Below, piece after piece: positions 33,687-46,215 of a stretch of 64,000 bases of DNA; the stretch's first letter is position 1; each line of letters opens with the position of its first letter. Under the pieces are notes generated by a model. That model ran no database searches. It worked only from the letters and a program-made list of their open reading frames with translations, and had not been told where the DNA came from. Made by a program: the position numbers and the translations under genes. The DNA is from Atherix ibis (taxonomy: Eukaryota; Arthropoda; Insecta; Diptera; Athericidae), in assembly GCA_958298945.1 (NCBI GenBank), contig OY282610.1, positions 24,390,233 to 24,454,232 of the forward strand. The letters run 5' to 3'.

Positions 33687-34556
33687 CGACGTCTGTTCAA
33701 AAAGTATCTCGAATTTTGTGTTTTTTCAAAAATTATTTTTTTTTTGTCATGAATATCTATTTTGCCCCCTTCAAAGTAATCCCCACCAGATATTGTGTTA
33801 ATATTTTTTCCAATCCTCGAAGCACTTCAAAAAGTGCATTTTTTGTGATCTTGTTTCCTCCTTCGATGCCGTCTTCATCTCCTCAATCGTAGCGTAGCGT
33901 CGTCCTTTCATGGGGATCTTCAGTTTCGGGAACAAGAAAAAGTCACAGGGGGTCAGATCTGTGGAATACGGTAGCTGCGGCATTATAAGTGTGTTCTTTT
34001 TAGCCAAAAAGTCGCGCACAAGCAACGATTCTTGAGCAGGGGCGTTATTGCTTTCTTCCACAAATCCGGGCGTTTCTGGCGGATTGCAACTTGCGCATAA
34101 CTTGTAGGTAATATTCCTTATTGACCGTTCTACCCTGTGACAAGAACTCATGATGCACCACGCCCCTTCAATCGACGAAAACTGTAAGCAAAACCTTCAC
34201 ATTCGACGTGCGGCACGCTTTTCGTCGTTAACATCTTCTCGGCCCTCTGAGAACATTTTGTACCACCGATAAACGTTTCTTCGGTCAAAGGTAGCTTCAC
34301 CATATGCCACAGTCAACATTCGGAATGCGTCCGCGCAATTAATTTTGTTTTTCACACAGAATTTGATACAAATTCTTTGATCCAATTTTTGGAATGGGCA
34401 AAAATCGAAGACGAGCCAAAACACGTGCAAGCAAAGCATCTGTCAAAAATTAACTAAACATTCAAAATGGCCGAACTTATCGGCATAAGTGAGAAAATCA
34501 TAAAAAAATCGATAATCGGAAATTCAAAATTCGCGATACTTTTTGAACAGACCTCG
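33687..34556 (-). mobile_element. Mariner element, minus strand, internally deleted (870 bp)
   Basis: The left end CGACGTCTGTTCAAAAAGTA and the reverse complement of the right end, CGAGGTCTGTTCAAAAAGTA, form terminal inverted repeats of at least 30 bp with few mismatches, flanked by TA at 33685-33686 and 34557-34558. On the minus strand, 34439-34197 encodes the N-terminal region (FVLxxxRICIKFCVKNKIN-like, DAFRMLTVAYGEATF, NVYRWYKMFSEGREDVNDEK) and 34151-33798 the C-terminal region (CEFLPQGR-equivalent frame, SLLVRDFLAKKNTLIMPQLP, STDLTPCDFFLFPKLKIPM, CFEDWKKY). The middle third is gone, and the position of the second catalytic Asp reads Asn (SNNAPAQ), so it is dead. The same family as the element at 51486-52187. 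Confidence 0.9.
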
Positions 34557-34558
34557 TA

Positions 34559-37206
34559 TCTATGGGGTCGTGTGGCTATCTGACGGGGTTCAAACTTATA
34601 CTGCACATCCAGCATTTTTGGTAATGCCTGAAGTCTTATTATTTTTTTTTTTGCAATAGCTTGTAGATCTTACCTTTCACATAGCCATGGTGAAAGATAT
34701 CCAATGGTGTCAAATCGCAAGATCTCGATAGCCATTTGGCTTCGTTGTCGCGTCCTGTGAATTTTTTTCGTTTCCCAGCTTCGTTAATTAAGCTCATTTT
34801 AAAAGGTATTTTTTATCCACTATTTGAGAAATGTAATATCTGCGCAATAACGGCAAAAAATTCAATCCCAATTGCTTATTCGAAAACAGGACAGAAAATT
34901 TAAATTTCCTAATTGGAGTCAGGATTCGAAAATAGCATGAAAATCAACAACAAAAAATACTCAAAGCCAATTTTTCTGAATTAAACTTCGTCCATGAATT
35001 TATTGGAGCTCAGTTTTTCCATATTCCTTCACGGTTGGAAGGCGGAGGGGGGGGGGGAGGTATGGTGTGGTATAAGAAATATGGTAGATTGGAAAATATC
35101 TTCAATATTACTGCAAACTCATTTTAGTGTCATCCAAATCACAAATTACATTCGACAAAGGCTCAACGTTCGATAATCGCTTAAAAATAACCCTTGTCAG
35201 TAGAGCTGTTATCCTTTTTACGGAAGCTTATATGAATATTGTCCTGTCTTTTCTACTTGTTATTATTTTTATTTTTTTGGTTATTTTGGAAACATTTTCC
35301 CATTTAGTTAAATCCTTCTCTTCAATCCTTGTGCTTAGTTTCATTTTCTTTATGATTTCTCAACGATGACAACACGCACTTTCAACCCTAAAACATCTTC
35401 TAATTCTTGTTTGTTTATTATTAAATCAATTTTTAATTTTTGATTTACCAGCCCAACCCTTCTTCACTCACTCGCTTTTTCTTGGCTAAGGAGTTATGCT
35501 CGTTTTTAATCCTTGGTTCAGTTGATATCCGTTCGTGACATTTTTGTAAATGATCGAAATTCAGGTGTCCCACACCTTCAATTCTGTTTGGGTTACGACT
35601 ATTTCGGAAAGTGTATCAGTGCTGGTAGTCAAGGGCGGAATGTCATGCTCATTTTAGTATTTGTTCGCTAATCAATTTGTCTGTTTCTATTTAGTTCAAC
35701 CCAGAAGCTCTGGATGGATATAACCGACAGCAGCAAGGATAATAATAACGTTATAAGAATGGTGGCATTGATGATGACGATGACGACGACTATTAACCCA
35801 ACAACAGACCTCACCTTTTGCTCGATATCAAAAGTAATGCACCCCCTTCTCCTAGCCCTTTCTTCCACAATCCCGATACTGAGTATCAATTGTCAGTGTT
35901 GTTATGGCGTTTAAGTTGCCTTGTCGGCTTTGATTTATCGTTCGTTCAGCTTTTCTTCGATACTTACAGCCGCTTTATTGTGTGGTAATTTGTTAAGTAG
36001 TCCATGATGAGTTATTTCTGGTCACGATAGGGTTACGATTTTTACCTATTCCCATTGCCCAGTCTTACATTTTGGATTCGATGCCGATTGCCAGCAATTA
36101 TCTATCAGCTTACCATTCTTCAGCTACTATGATTTGTACGACAACAAGAGTTACCAATGATTTTCGGTTGGATTATTAACTACACCCCCTTGTGGATGGG
36201 TTGATATTCGTGCTATTGTCGCCCTTCGACTTGCTTCCAATTCTTAGCAATTATTTTGTCCTATCATTAAATTGTTCGCTTTTGTATTCAGAACTAACAG
36301 AACAAACAGAACGAATGCGAACGTGTCACCGCTAGTACAGATACAAGCCAGTACCACCCTTTAGGTGTTGTAGAAATTTTACATTAATTCTGTTTTCGAA
36401 AAACGATTTTTATTTGCGTCATTTTTCAAGCTAAAATGTTTTTCTTTTTTTTATTATTATTAATTATTATTATTATTTTGTCTTCGCCTACAAAAGCGTG
36501 TTCTTGTTTTTTCTATTTTCTCTGCTTCGAAAAGTGCAATTTATCGAGAAAAGTGGTTAATAAATTAAAAGAAACCAAAAATTACTTTAGAAGAAAAAAA
36601 TGCTCAAATTTTATTGAAGTTCCTTTAAGTCTTCGAAAAAAAATTAAATGTTTGGAAGGAAAACTTTTACCAAAAGAAAACTTTTCATAAAACTCACATT
36701 AAAAGCAGTTTTCTGAAAAAAAGGGTGTCCCAACTGATACGGAAAAATTAATTTTGATAGAAAATACAGATTCATAATTTATAAATTTTTTATTAATTCT
36801 TAAAGCGTACGGAATAGGGTCATGTATTATGAAGTAGGACATCGGGTAAATGACCTATCCACGACTTTGTTGCGCATATAAGCACTCTTTTGTTGAAGTT
36901 TTGCCTGAATGTGACTGAAGTTCGTTGGTATAGCGCTTAATTTTTTTCTTGAAGGCCTGAGTGGAAGGCCTGAGTATATCGCATGATCTGTGCGGCTAAT
37001 CCTGATCACTATTTTTTTTTATTGTAGAAATTTATATTTATGTGAGTTTAAAAATATCTGACAAAAATTATATAATTTTTACATGAACAAATACTTCTCA
37101 AATTGCTGTATTATTTTGGGTAAACCGACTTTGGGAAAACGTAAATCAGTAAAAATTGTGAAAAAAGAAAATTTCACTTAATAACTCATTTTACGAGCAT
37201 CGTAAA
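34559..37206. other. Unique sequence with a less AT-rich island near 35.4-36.4 kb
   Basis: No gene was recognised. A G-rich run (G12) lies near 35046. GAT/GAC-rich trinucleotide patches occur near 35769-35795. The island has moderate GC and no stable reading frame. It is regulatory or unannotated non-coding DNA at most. Confidence 0.4.
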
Positions 37207-37208
37207 TA

Positions 37209-38506
37209 CCAGTTCGGCTGAAAAGTTTATAAGGTTGACGTCTAGATGGCGCCTCTTGCAAAAATCTACTTAATTATCACAAAGCACCATCCTTCAAATG
37301 ATTCCTGTCAAAATTGGTTCGTGAGATATAGCATTTTGAGTGAAGCAACTTTTGTTATTGAAAAAAAAATGGATAAAGACGAATTTCGTGTATTGATAAA
37401 GCATTGCTTTTTGATGAAAAAAAATATAGTGGAAACCAAAGCATGGTTTGACAAACGTTTTCCGGACTCTGCTCCAGCTATTTCAACCGGACGTTATCCG
37501 GACTCTGCTCCAGCTATTTCAACTGTGAAATATTGGTTTCGTTAATTTCGAACTGGTCGTACGAGCACAGTTGATGCAGAACGCAGTGGACGCCCAAAAG
37601 AGGTGGTTACGGCAGAAAACATCCAAAAAAACCCAAAATAATTTTAAATGACGGTAAAGTGAAGTTGAGCGAGATAGCTGAGACTCTGAAGATATCGAAA
37701 GAGCGTGTTGGACATATTGTGCATGCATATTTGGGCATGCGAAAGCTGTGTGCAAAGTGGGTGCCGCGTGAGCTCACTATGGACCAAAAACAACAACGTG
37801 TTGATGATTCTGAGCAGTGTTTGGAGCTGTTCAAGCGCAATAAACCCGAATTTTTGCGTTGATATGTGACAATGGATGAAACATGGCTCCGTCACTACAA
37901 TCCAGAGTCCACTCGGCAGTCGGCAGGGTGGAGAGCGAGCGACGAACAGAATCCAAAGCGTGGAAAGACGCAACAGTCGGCTGGCAAGGTGATGGCGTCT
38001 GTATTTTGGGATGCGCATGGTATAATATTCATTGACTATCTCCAGAAGGGACAGACGATCAACAGCGACTATTATATAGCGTTATTGGATCGTTTGAAGA
38101 AAGAAATCGCTAAGAAACGGCCTCATTTGAAGAAGAAAAAAGTGTTGTTTCACCAAGACAATGCACCGTGTCACAAGTCGATGAAAACGATGGTCAAACT
38201 CAATGAATTGGGCTACGAATTGCTGCCCCATCCACCGTATTCTCCAGATCTGGCCCCAAGCGACTTTTTCCTGTTTGCAGACCTCAAGAGAATGCTCGCT
38301 GGTAAGAAATTTAAGACCGATTGCCGAAACTGAGGCCTATTTTGAGGCAAAACCGAAAGAGTACTATAAAAATGGTATCGAAAAGTTGGAAGATCGCTAT
38401 AATCGCTGTATCGCCTTCGAAGGCAACTATGTTGAATAATAAAACTGAATTTTGCAAAAAAAAATATTTTTACTATGTTACCTTATAAACTTTTCAGCCG
38501 AACTAT
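37209..38506 (+). mobile_element. Nearly full-length mariner element (about 1.3 kb), inactive
   Basis: AGTTCGGCTGAAAAGTTTAT at 37211 onward has an exact inverted partner ending at 38504 (ATAAACTTTTCAGCCGAACT), flanked by TA at 37207-37208 and at 38507-38508. The element length is about 1298 bp, as usual for mariner. The transposase frame between them is listed separately. Confidence 0.9.
37369..38440 (+). pseudogene. Mariner transposase pseudogene, almost complete
   Basis: The start ATG at 37369 opens MDKDEFRVLIKHCFLMKKN. A 36-bp in-frame duplication repeats PDSAPAIST. Next come KYWFR, a stop, FRTGRTSTVDAERSGRPKE, a frameshift at the A/C run near 37626, then LSEIAETLKISKERVGHIVH, WVPRELT and ELFKRNKPEFLR followed by a second stop. 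The catalytic core is intact in motif: MDETWL (first Asp), VLFHQDNAPCHK (second Asp) and SPDLAPSDFFLF (third Asp), a D,D34D pattern. A further frameshift follows AGKKF, after which AETEAYFEAKPKEYYKNGIE and the C-terminal NRCIAFEGNYVE continue in another frame. So at least two stops and two frameshifts disable an otherwise recognisable irritans/mellifera-like mariner. Confidence 0.9.
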
Positions 38507-38539
38507 TAGGAACATAATTTGTCTCTAAAGAAGAAAACT

Positions 38540-40960
38540 TTCCTTTAAAAGGCAGCCTTGGATGTAAAGTGAAACAAGTCAATTGAGAAGATTTTTTTAG
38601 GAGTATTTTTGGAAAAACGCAAGTCGATACAAAATCGAAGAAACTGATTTTCGATAAAAAACAAAAGCGTTTTTGATGGTAGAGCTTTAAAATGACAAAA
38701 CTTGAAATAAAACAATTTGGAAGGTGTTTTGAAGAGTGTTTTTGGGAAAACGCAACTCGATACAAAACTGAAGAAACTGATTTTCTGGAAAAAAGGAAAG
38801 TGTTTTTGGTGGTGGAGCTTTAGAATCACGTAAGTTGAAACAAGAAAATTTGGAAGGTGTTTTGAAGAGTATTTTTGGAAAAACGCAACTCGATACAAAA
38901 TGAAAGAATCTTATTTTCTGGAAAAAAGGAAAGTGTTTTTGGTGGTGGAGCTTTGGAATCACGTAACTTGAAACAAGTCAATTTGGAAGGTGTTTTGAAG
39001 AGTATTTTTTGGAAAAACGTAAGTCGATATAAAATCAAAGAAACTGTCTTTCTGGAAAAATTGAAAACGTTTTTGGTGGTAGAGCTTTGAAATCACGTAA
39101 CCTGAAACAAGACAATTTGGAAGGTGTTTTGAAGAGTATTTTTGGGAAAACGCAACTCGATACAAAATCAAACGAACTGTTCTTCTGGAAAACAGGAAAG
39201 TGTTTTTAGTGGTGCAGCTTTGGAATGACTTAAATTCAAACAAGAATATTTGGAAGGTGTTTTGAAGAGTATTTTTGGGAAAACGCAACTCGATACAAAA
39301 TCAAAGAATCTTATTTTCTGGAAAAAAGGAAAGTGTTTTTGGTGGTGGAGCTTTGGAATCACGTCACTTGAAACAAGTCAATTTGGAAGGTGTTTTGAAG
39401 AGTATTTTTTGGAAAAACGTAAGTCGATATAAAATCAAAGAAACTGTCTTTCTGGAAAAATTGAAAACGTTTTTGGTGGTAGAGCTTTGGAATCACGTAA
39501 CTTGAAACAAGACAATTTGGAAGGTGTTTTGAGGAGTATTTTTGGGAAAATGCAACTCGATATAAAAATCAAACGAACTGTTTTTCTGGAAAACAGGAAA
39601 GTGTTTTTAGTGGTGCAGCTTTTGAATGACTTAAATTCAAACAAGAATATTTGGAAGGTATTTTTGTGAAAACGCAAGTCGATACAAAATCGAAGAAACT
39701 GATTTTCGGTAAAAAAAGGAAATTGTTTTTGGTGGTACAGCTTGGAGTGACGTAAGTAGGCAGAAGGTAATTTAGAAGATTATTTGAAGACTATTTTTTA
39801 GAAAATGTAACTCGATACAAAATTGAAGAAACTGTTTTTCTGGAAAAAAGGAGTGTTTTTGGTGGTGGAGCTTTGGAATCACGTAACTTAAAACAAGAAA
39901 ATTTGGAAGGTGTTTTGAAGAGTATTTTTGGAAAAACGCAACTCGATACAAAATCAAAGAATCTTATTTTCTGGAAAAAAGGAAAGTGTTTTTGGTGGTG
40001 GAGCTTTGGAATCACGTAACTTGAAACAAGAAAATTTGGAAGGTGTTTTGAAGAGTATTTTTGGAAAAACGCAACTCGATACAAAATCAAAGAATCTTAT
40101 TTTCTGGAAAAAAAGGAAAGTGTTTTTGGTGGTGGAGCTTTGGAATCACGTAACTTGAAACAAGAAAATTTGGAAGGTGTTTTGAAGAGTATTTTTGGAA
40201 AAACGCAACTCGATACAAAATCAAAGAATCTTATTTTCTGGAAAAAAGGAAAGCGTTTTTGGTGGTGGAGCTTTGGAATTACGTAACTTGAAACAAGTCA
40301 ATTTGGAAGGTGTTTTAAAGAGTATTTTTTGGAAAAACGCAACTCGATACAAAATCAAACGAACTGTTTTTCTGGAAAACAGGAAAGTGTTTTTAGTGGT
40401 GCAGCTTTGGAATGACTTAAATTCAAACAAGAATATTTGGAAAATATTTTTGGGAAAACGCAAGTCGATACAAAATCGAAGAAACTGATTTTCGGTAAAA
40501 AAATGCAATTGTTTTTGGTGGTACAGCTTGGAGTGACGTAAGTAGGCACAAGGTAATTTAGAAGATTATTTGAAGACTATTTTTTGGAAAATGCAACTCG
40601 ATACAAAATTGAAGAAACTGTTTTTCTGGAAAAAAGGAGTGTTTTTGGTGGTGGAGCTTTAGAATCACGTAACTTGAAATAAGAAAATTTGGAAGGTGGA
40701 TAATTTGGAAGGTGTTTTGAAGAGTATTTTTGGGAAAACGCAACTCGATACAAAATCGATGAAACTGTTTTTCTGGAAAAAGGAAAGTGTTTTTGGTGGT
40801 ACAGCTTTGGAATAACGTAAGTTGAAATAAGTCAATTCAGAAAGTATTTTTAAGAGTATTTTAGGGAAAACGTAAGTCGATACAAAATTGAAGAAATTAT
40901 TTTTCTCGAAAAAATTAAAGTGTTTTTGGTGGTACAGCTTCGGAATGATGTAAGTTGAGA
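38540..40960. repeat. Tandem array of about 133-bp monomers, about 18 copies
   Basis: Each monomer contains GGAAGGTGTTTTGAAGAGTA, a TTTTTGG(G/A)AAAACGCAACTCG block (variants with AAGTCG), ATACAAAATC, TTTTCTGGAAAAAAGGAAAG, and TTTTTGGTGGTGGAGCTTTG. The GAAGAGTA landmark at 38864, 38997, 39131, 39264 and 39397 gives a 133-134 bp period. A three-monomer block near 38941 recurs almost unchanged near 39341 (400 bp), showing higher-order duplication. A variant unit with GTGACGTAAGTAGGCA occurs near 39748 and 40531. Because 133 is not a multiple of three, similar open frames recur in all frames; none is a gene. Confidence 0.95.
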
Positions 40961-40964
40961 CACT

Positions 40965-43255
40965 GACTGTTCAAAAGGTTTTTTGTTTGTTAAATAATTA
41001 ATAAAAATAATCAGGATTTTTTTCCAAATTATAAATTGACGTAAATAAGGACTTTTTCTCTCGAACAACGCCAATTTTCATTGAAAAAAATTCAAATCCA
41101 AACTTTTCGTATGAAAAATAAAATTTCCCGAATCGGTATAATTTCCAAATAACGTAAATAAGGGCAAAATATTTTTGAGAATGGAGCAAATATGTAAAAA
41201 TGTAAATTGAAATAACATCAATCGGCGATCGTTTTTTTTTTTGGAAATTTTAGCACCGACAGAAAAGTGAAAAAAGCAACAACAAAAAATAGGGCAACAT
41301 CAACGAAGATGTAGAAGAAAAAAAAGTGAACTAAAAGACGTCATAGCCTACAGGAAGTCGGCGCAACTCTGTATGGGAACTTTTCAGTATCGGCTATTTA
41401 GACACTCGTTGAAACTGAAGAGGCTAATCAACAAATTAGAGCCTCTTTCAATAGTCATGGCCGGACTTAAGTTGATCCAATAATTCCCGTAAAATCCACG
41501 TAACTGCCATCCTTATGCGCATCCTCATTCTGAGCATAAATCGGCTATTACAAAAGGTAGAAAGGCACCGAAACTGAAAAAAAAACTGACAAACAAATTC
41601 AAATAAAACCAACACAGAATGAACAAAAACTGACGAAACATATTGCCGGCTGTAGGAACCTTTAAAGGATCTCTCATGTATTAATCGCTTCTATCTCTTT
41701 TTTAGTTCTTTTGTTTTTGGGGTTTCTGCCATCGTTTTCTGTTTGGCATCTCTTGAACGTTGAAAATAGACGCCGCCCGGTGCAAAACAATCAAATCCGC
41801 ATTCAGCTGATGAGGATGGACGCTTCCTGGTCAAAATTCTCAAATTTCAATCGGGTTTGGAATAGTCTCGGCCGCGGATCTTGCCACTCATTGTCCAGAC
41901 CATCGACTCCATCATTGTTGAAACGTTGGACAAACTATTCAATGGCCTTTGATGTTTCCCAGAAGTCCGGCCGTCAGCTACCATCGGCCTGGTTGTCCGT
42001 TTCCTTCCCCGTGCTGACAGGGACCGGTGCTTGGAATCTGACCATCCACTACTAGACCAGAAGACACTTTCCATCAATTGCTGCGTTCAGGTGTGCTCAT
42101 ACATTTTATCAATTTGTCCACTCTTCATGGAATTTTCTACCAGTTTTAGGAAGGACTTTTTTTTTGTTACTCTTTATTTTGAAATTTCTTTTGTATAATA
42201 AATAAATAGTAAATATGGTTTGTGGTACAACAACGAAAAAAAAACAAATACAAAACAGGAAAACTACAAATAAATCCTTCTTCCTGTCTATTACATTTAA
42301 TTATCAATTAAAAACGTCTATGATTAAAATAATAGCTTCCTTTTAATTAATAATAAACTTTAAAGGACATTTAACATGCTTATTATCTCATGTCATCCTT
42401 TTCTCTAGGAAGACTTCTATTCATGTTGGTAAATTTAAAAAAAAAATACTTTTCACACAGGAAGAAGTCATATTTCCTTATTATTTGTATGGAAAGTTTT
42501 CATTATTTTCCATTAAAAAAAAACTCAAATTAAATTAAAAACGAAAATTATTAACATTTTGACAGAAACAAAAACTTTCTCTGCACTCCAAATTGTTCAC
42601 GCTTAACCATCTTGATTGGCTTTTCCTTCCCTTCTAATTAGTCCTGGCAAACGTAATTTCGCAAACTTTTGCAACACACACACTTTGGCAATATTGTATG
42701 GCACCTTTCAGTTAGGGGATGGAATTCTCACGTTATTAAAATGCTTACACGGAATTGAAAGCGATGTGAACAAAAAGGAAAAGGATTGAATTATGGCTGG
42801 CGGCCATCAACGCGTAAGGGTTCACAAAAATATTGGCCGGTGGGTGTTGACATTGTCCAGTGTCCCTTCGAGCTACTGAATCTCGGCAATTCTTATCGTG
42901 TAGAGCTGTAGAAAAATGTTCAAAGAGGAGCACAGGAAATAAAACTGGAAAAAAATGAAGAAAAAACTAAACAACAAAAGAACCATACAATCGTGTTACC
43001 AACCATTTTATGACACCGGCGATTATGGGCGTGAGCACTAATTAGCGAAATCCGAAACGAAATCACGTCGCCGGTAAAAATTGTTTCAGAAAAAAAACCA
43101 ACGGTAGCCACTCAATTCCCATCATTGGTTCTTCGGAACCATTTTGCGATGGCGACCTCCCTGACTGGATACCAAAACGCCAAGTGGTCCTTTCTTAATG
43201 AAACGAGAAGAAATACTTAGAAAATATATGAGAAATTAAATTAAGAAAAATTTTC
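40965..43255. other. Unique sequence, less AT-rich near 41.3-42.1 and 42.6-43.2 kb
   Basis: No gene was recognised. A plus-strand open frame at 41711-42055 and a minus-strand frame at 42077-41847 overlap in the GC-richer part, but neither shows a domain, and neither is flanked by convincing splice or start context. Non-coding regulatory DNA or a remnant of an older element are both possible. Confidence 0.4.
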
Positions 43256-43259
43256 GTCT

Positions 43260-44305
43260 ATTTACAAATTATTGTCATGTAAAATATTTTTAATAAAAAT
43301 ATTTCCATTAAAAATATTGTCGCCAAAAATTATGTACTAAAACTATTTTCACTAAAAATATTGTCGCCAAAAATATTGTCACTAAAAATATTGTCGGCAA
43401 AAATTATGCACTAAAAATATTGGCACTAAAAACATTGCCACTAAACAAAACTGTCACTAAAAAATTGCAACCAAAAATATTACCACTAAAAATATTGCTA
43501 TTAAAAATATTTCCACTAAAAATATTTTCACTAAAAAATTGCAAACAAAAATATGTCCACTATAAATATTGCCACTAAAAATAATGCCACTAAAAATATT
43601 TCAACTAAAAAATTGCACCCAAAAATATTTCCACTAAAAATATAGCCACTAAAAATATTGCCACTAAAAATACTTTCACTAAAAATATTGCCACTTAAAA
43701 TAACGCCACTAAAAATATTTCCACTAAAAAATTGCAGCCAAAAATATTTCCACTAAAAATATTGCCACTAAATATATTGCCACTAAAATATTGCTACTAA
43801 AAATATTGCCACTTAAAATATTGCGACTTAAAATATTGCCACTAAAAATATTGCCACTAAAAATATTTTCACTAAAAAACTGCAGCCAAAAATATTTCCA
43901 CTATAAATATAGCCACTAAAAATATTGTCACTATAAATATTTCCACTAAAAATATTGCCAATAAAAATAATGCCACTAAAAATATTGCCACAAAAAATAT
44001 TGCCACTTAAAATATTGCCACTAAAAATATTGCCACTAAAAATATTTTCACTAAAAAATTGCAACCAAAAATATGCCCACTAAAAATATTGCCACTAAAA
44101 ATATTGCCACTAAAAATATTGCCACTAAAAATATTGCCACTAAAAATATTTCCACTAAAAATATTACCACTTAAAATATTGGCACCAAAAATATTGCCAC
44201 CTAAAATATTGCCACTTAAAATATTGCCACTTAAAATATTGCCACTAAAAATATTGCTACTAAAAATATTGCCACTTAAAATATTGGCACCAAAAATATT
44301 GCCAT
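43260..44305. repeat. About 15-bp minisatellite array (CCACTAAAAATATTG), about 65-70 copies
   Basis: Units of the form CCACTAAAAATATTG repeat from about 43260 to 44305. Periodic variants contain AAAAATTGCAACC, GCACCAAAA or ACTTAAAATA. The last 250 bp are most regular, so a plus-strand frame stays open for 82 codons as a pentapeptide repeat (LPLKI); the minus strand gives the pentapeptide GNIFS. With a repeat unit divisible by three this is expected without selection, and there is no upstream gene context. Confidence 0.95.
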
Positions 44306-45800
44306 GAAATAAAAATTTTGTAACAATTTCGATTTTACAGAAATTTGTAAAATATTTTATTTTTAAATAACATTTTTTTATTTTAAAAAATTAAGAATTG
44401 TCTTTTTTTCTAAATAAATAAATTTGCATGGCCATGTTTTCCCGAATTTTCCCCGAAAAAAACCTTTTTCGTCCTGAAATTTGATATTAACTCAAAATTG
44501 TTCGATTTTTTTATATGAAATATTTTTTAATAGGAAATTTTTTGTTAATATTTTACATTAAAATGATTCTTAAGAAAATTTTGTACAATCCAAATTGCGA
44601 TTTCAATTTTTTAAAGTATATTTTTGGTTTTCTCTTTTTTGATAAATCAAAATGGCTTGTTTTTTTAAACCAAAACTTACCAAAATTAATAACATAAATT
44701 TTCCAAAATTAATAACACAAATTTTTTAATATTAAAATTTTCAGAAGGGAATTTTGCAAATTTACTATTTCTTATCAGCGATTTTTATTGTATAATTTTT
44801 TTTTTCTAATATCGAAAATATTTTCTATTAGTTTTTGTTGCTAGAAATTCTCCTAAAATTAATACCACGAAAAGTTGACTTTTTCTTCATAAAAAATTAT
44901 TTTCTGAGGAAGTTTTATCCTGAAAGGAACAAAAATTTATATTAAAGGAAAAGTTTTTTTTTGTATGGTTTTCCTATTGGAAATTTCTGATTCTAGTAAT
45001 TTTATTATTTTATATTCTGCACTATAATTTGCAGATACCGTCGATATGTTACGGCACAGCCACTTCCAATGGGATTATTCGGCATTAATGTATCGAGTTT
45101 GCCTTGAATCTGTATTGTATAACATGCACTTTAATCAGATACCAAATTATAGCTAGCGGAATATGGCAAATGACCCCAAACCAAACATTTATTCATTTAC
45201 ACCATAAACAAAATCAGTCGACAATCGATGTACGGATTGGTGTACAGGGGATGGTGAAAATTAAGGACTGATACCAGCAACCACCCTTTTGGCTATTTAT
45301 TTATATTGAGTCCTTACCATTTGAGCTGATTTTCCTGTAATCCAATAATTTTGTGTATACAGTTCACTCCTCTGAATAAAGATAACATTTCCGAATTAAC
45401 CAAATAAATACTCGCACATGTTTAAATATTATTTTTACTCACTTTCCATTCATTTTCGTTTATTTTTCAAGCAGCCATCGAATAAATTATAGAAAATACT
45501 AAAACAAAATGGTTTTTTTCTTTTCTGAGATAATTCTAAAGTGTAAAGAAAATTTTTTTTGACATATTTTTTAAACGTAGACCTACGTTTTATTGTTTTG
45601 GGCTTGAAAATTTTCAAAACTGTTGTCAATATTTAGATGACTTTATTGCTTGGACCTTGACATGGTCCAAGCACAAAATCATCTAAAAGCGGATAGTTTA
45701 CAGGATGAGTGATGAAGTCCAGTCGTTTTTTCAGCTAAGAGTGATGATGAATATGTGCCCAAAGTTGAAGCCAAAATTCAAAAAGATGAAGAATTATTTA
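44306..45800. other. AT-rich unique sequence, nothing recognised
   Basis: No gene or repeat was recognised. Open frames are short and of low complexity. Confidence 0.45.
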
Positions 45801-46215
45801 ACGTCCGAGGAGAAGGTAATTTGATTGAAACGCAATACGATTTTGAACACTAAGACTTTTCGTATCTAAAGGCAAAATGCTTTGATGGTCTTACACTTTT
45901 TGTATCTGAAGATTATAATCAAAAATGATTTGGGGTCCGAGGAGAAGATGATTTGATTGAAAGGCAATACAATATTGAGCACTTAAACTTTTTATATCTA
46001 AAGGCAGAACAGTTTGGAGGTCTTACCCATTTTGTATCTTAAGATAATACGCTTTGTAGTCCTTACATTTTCCGTATATACAGAAAATGATGAAGAATCA
46101 TTTGTGGTCCCAGAAAAAGATGATTTTATTAATAGGTTTGAGCCCTTAAACTTTTCGTATCTAAGGACAAAACGGTTTAGAGCCCTTACCCCATTGAATC
46201 CTTTACTAATTAGCT
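45800..46215. repeat. Three imperfect direct repeats of about 130-170 bp
   Basis: GTCCGAGGAGAAG...GATTTGATTGAAA at 45803 and 45935 (132 bp apart) and GTCCCAGAAAAAGATGATTT at 46107 share the later landmarks CTTTTCGTATCTAA(A)GG and GGTCTTAC or its variants. They are strongly diverged, an old tandem duplication. Confidence 0.7.

Noticed and set aside
38478..40743. Many overlapping open frames on both strands
   Set aside because: They follow from the 133-bp tandem array. Because the period is not a multiple of three, similar peptides appear in all frames.
41711..42055. 114-codon plus-strand open frame, and the overlapping minus-strand 76-codon frame
   Set aside because: Neither has a recognised domain or exon boundary. 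Local GC content suffices to explain them.
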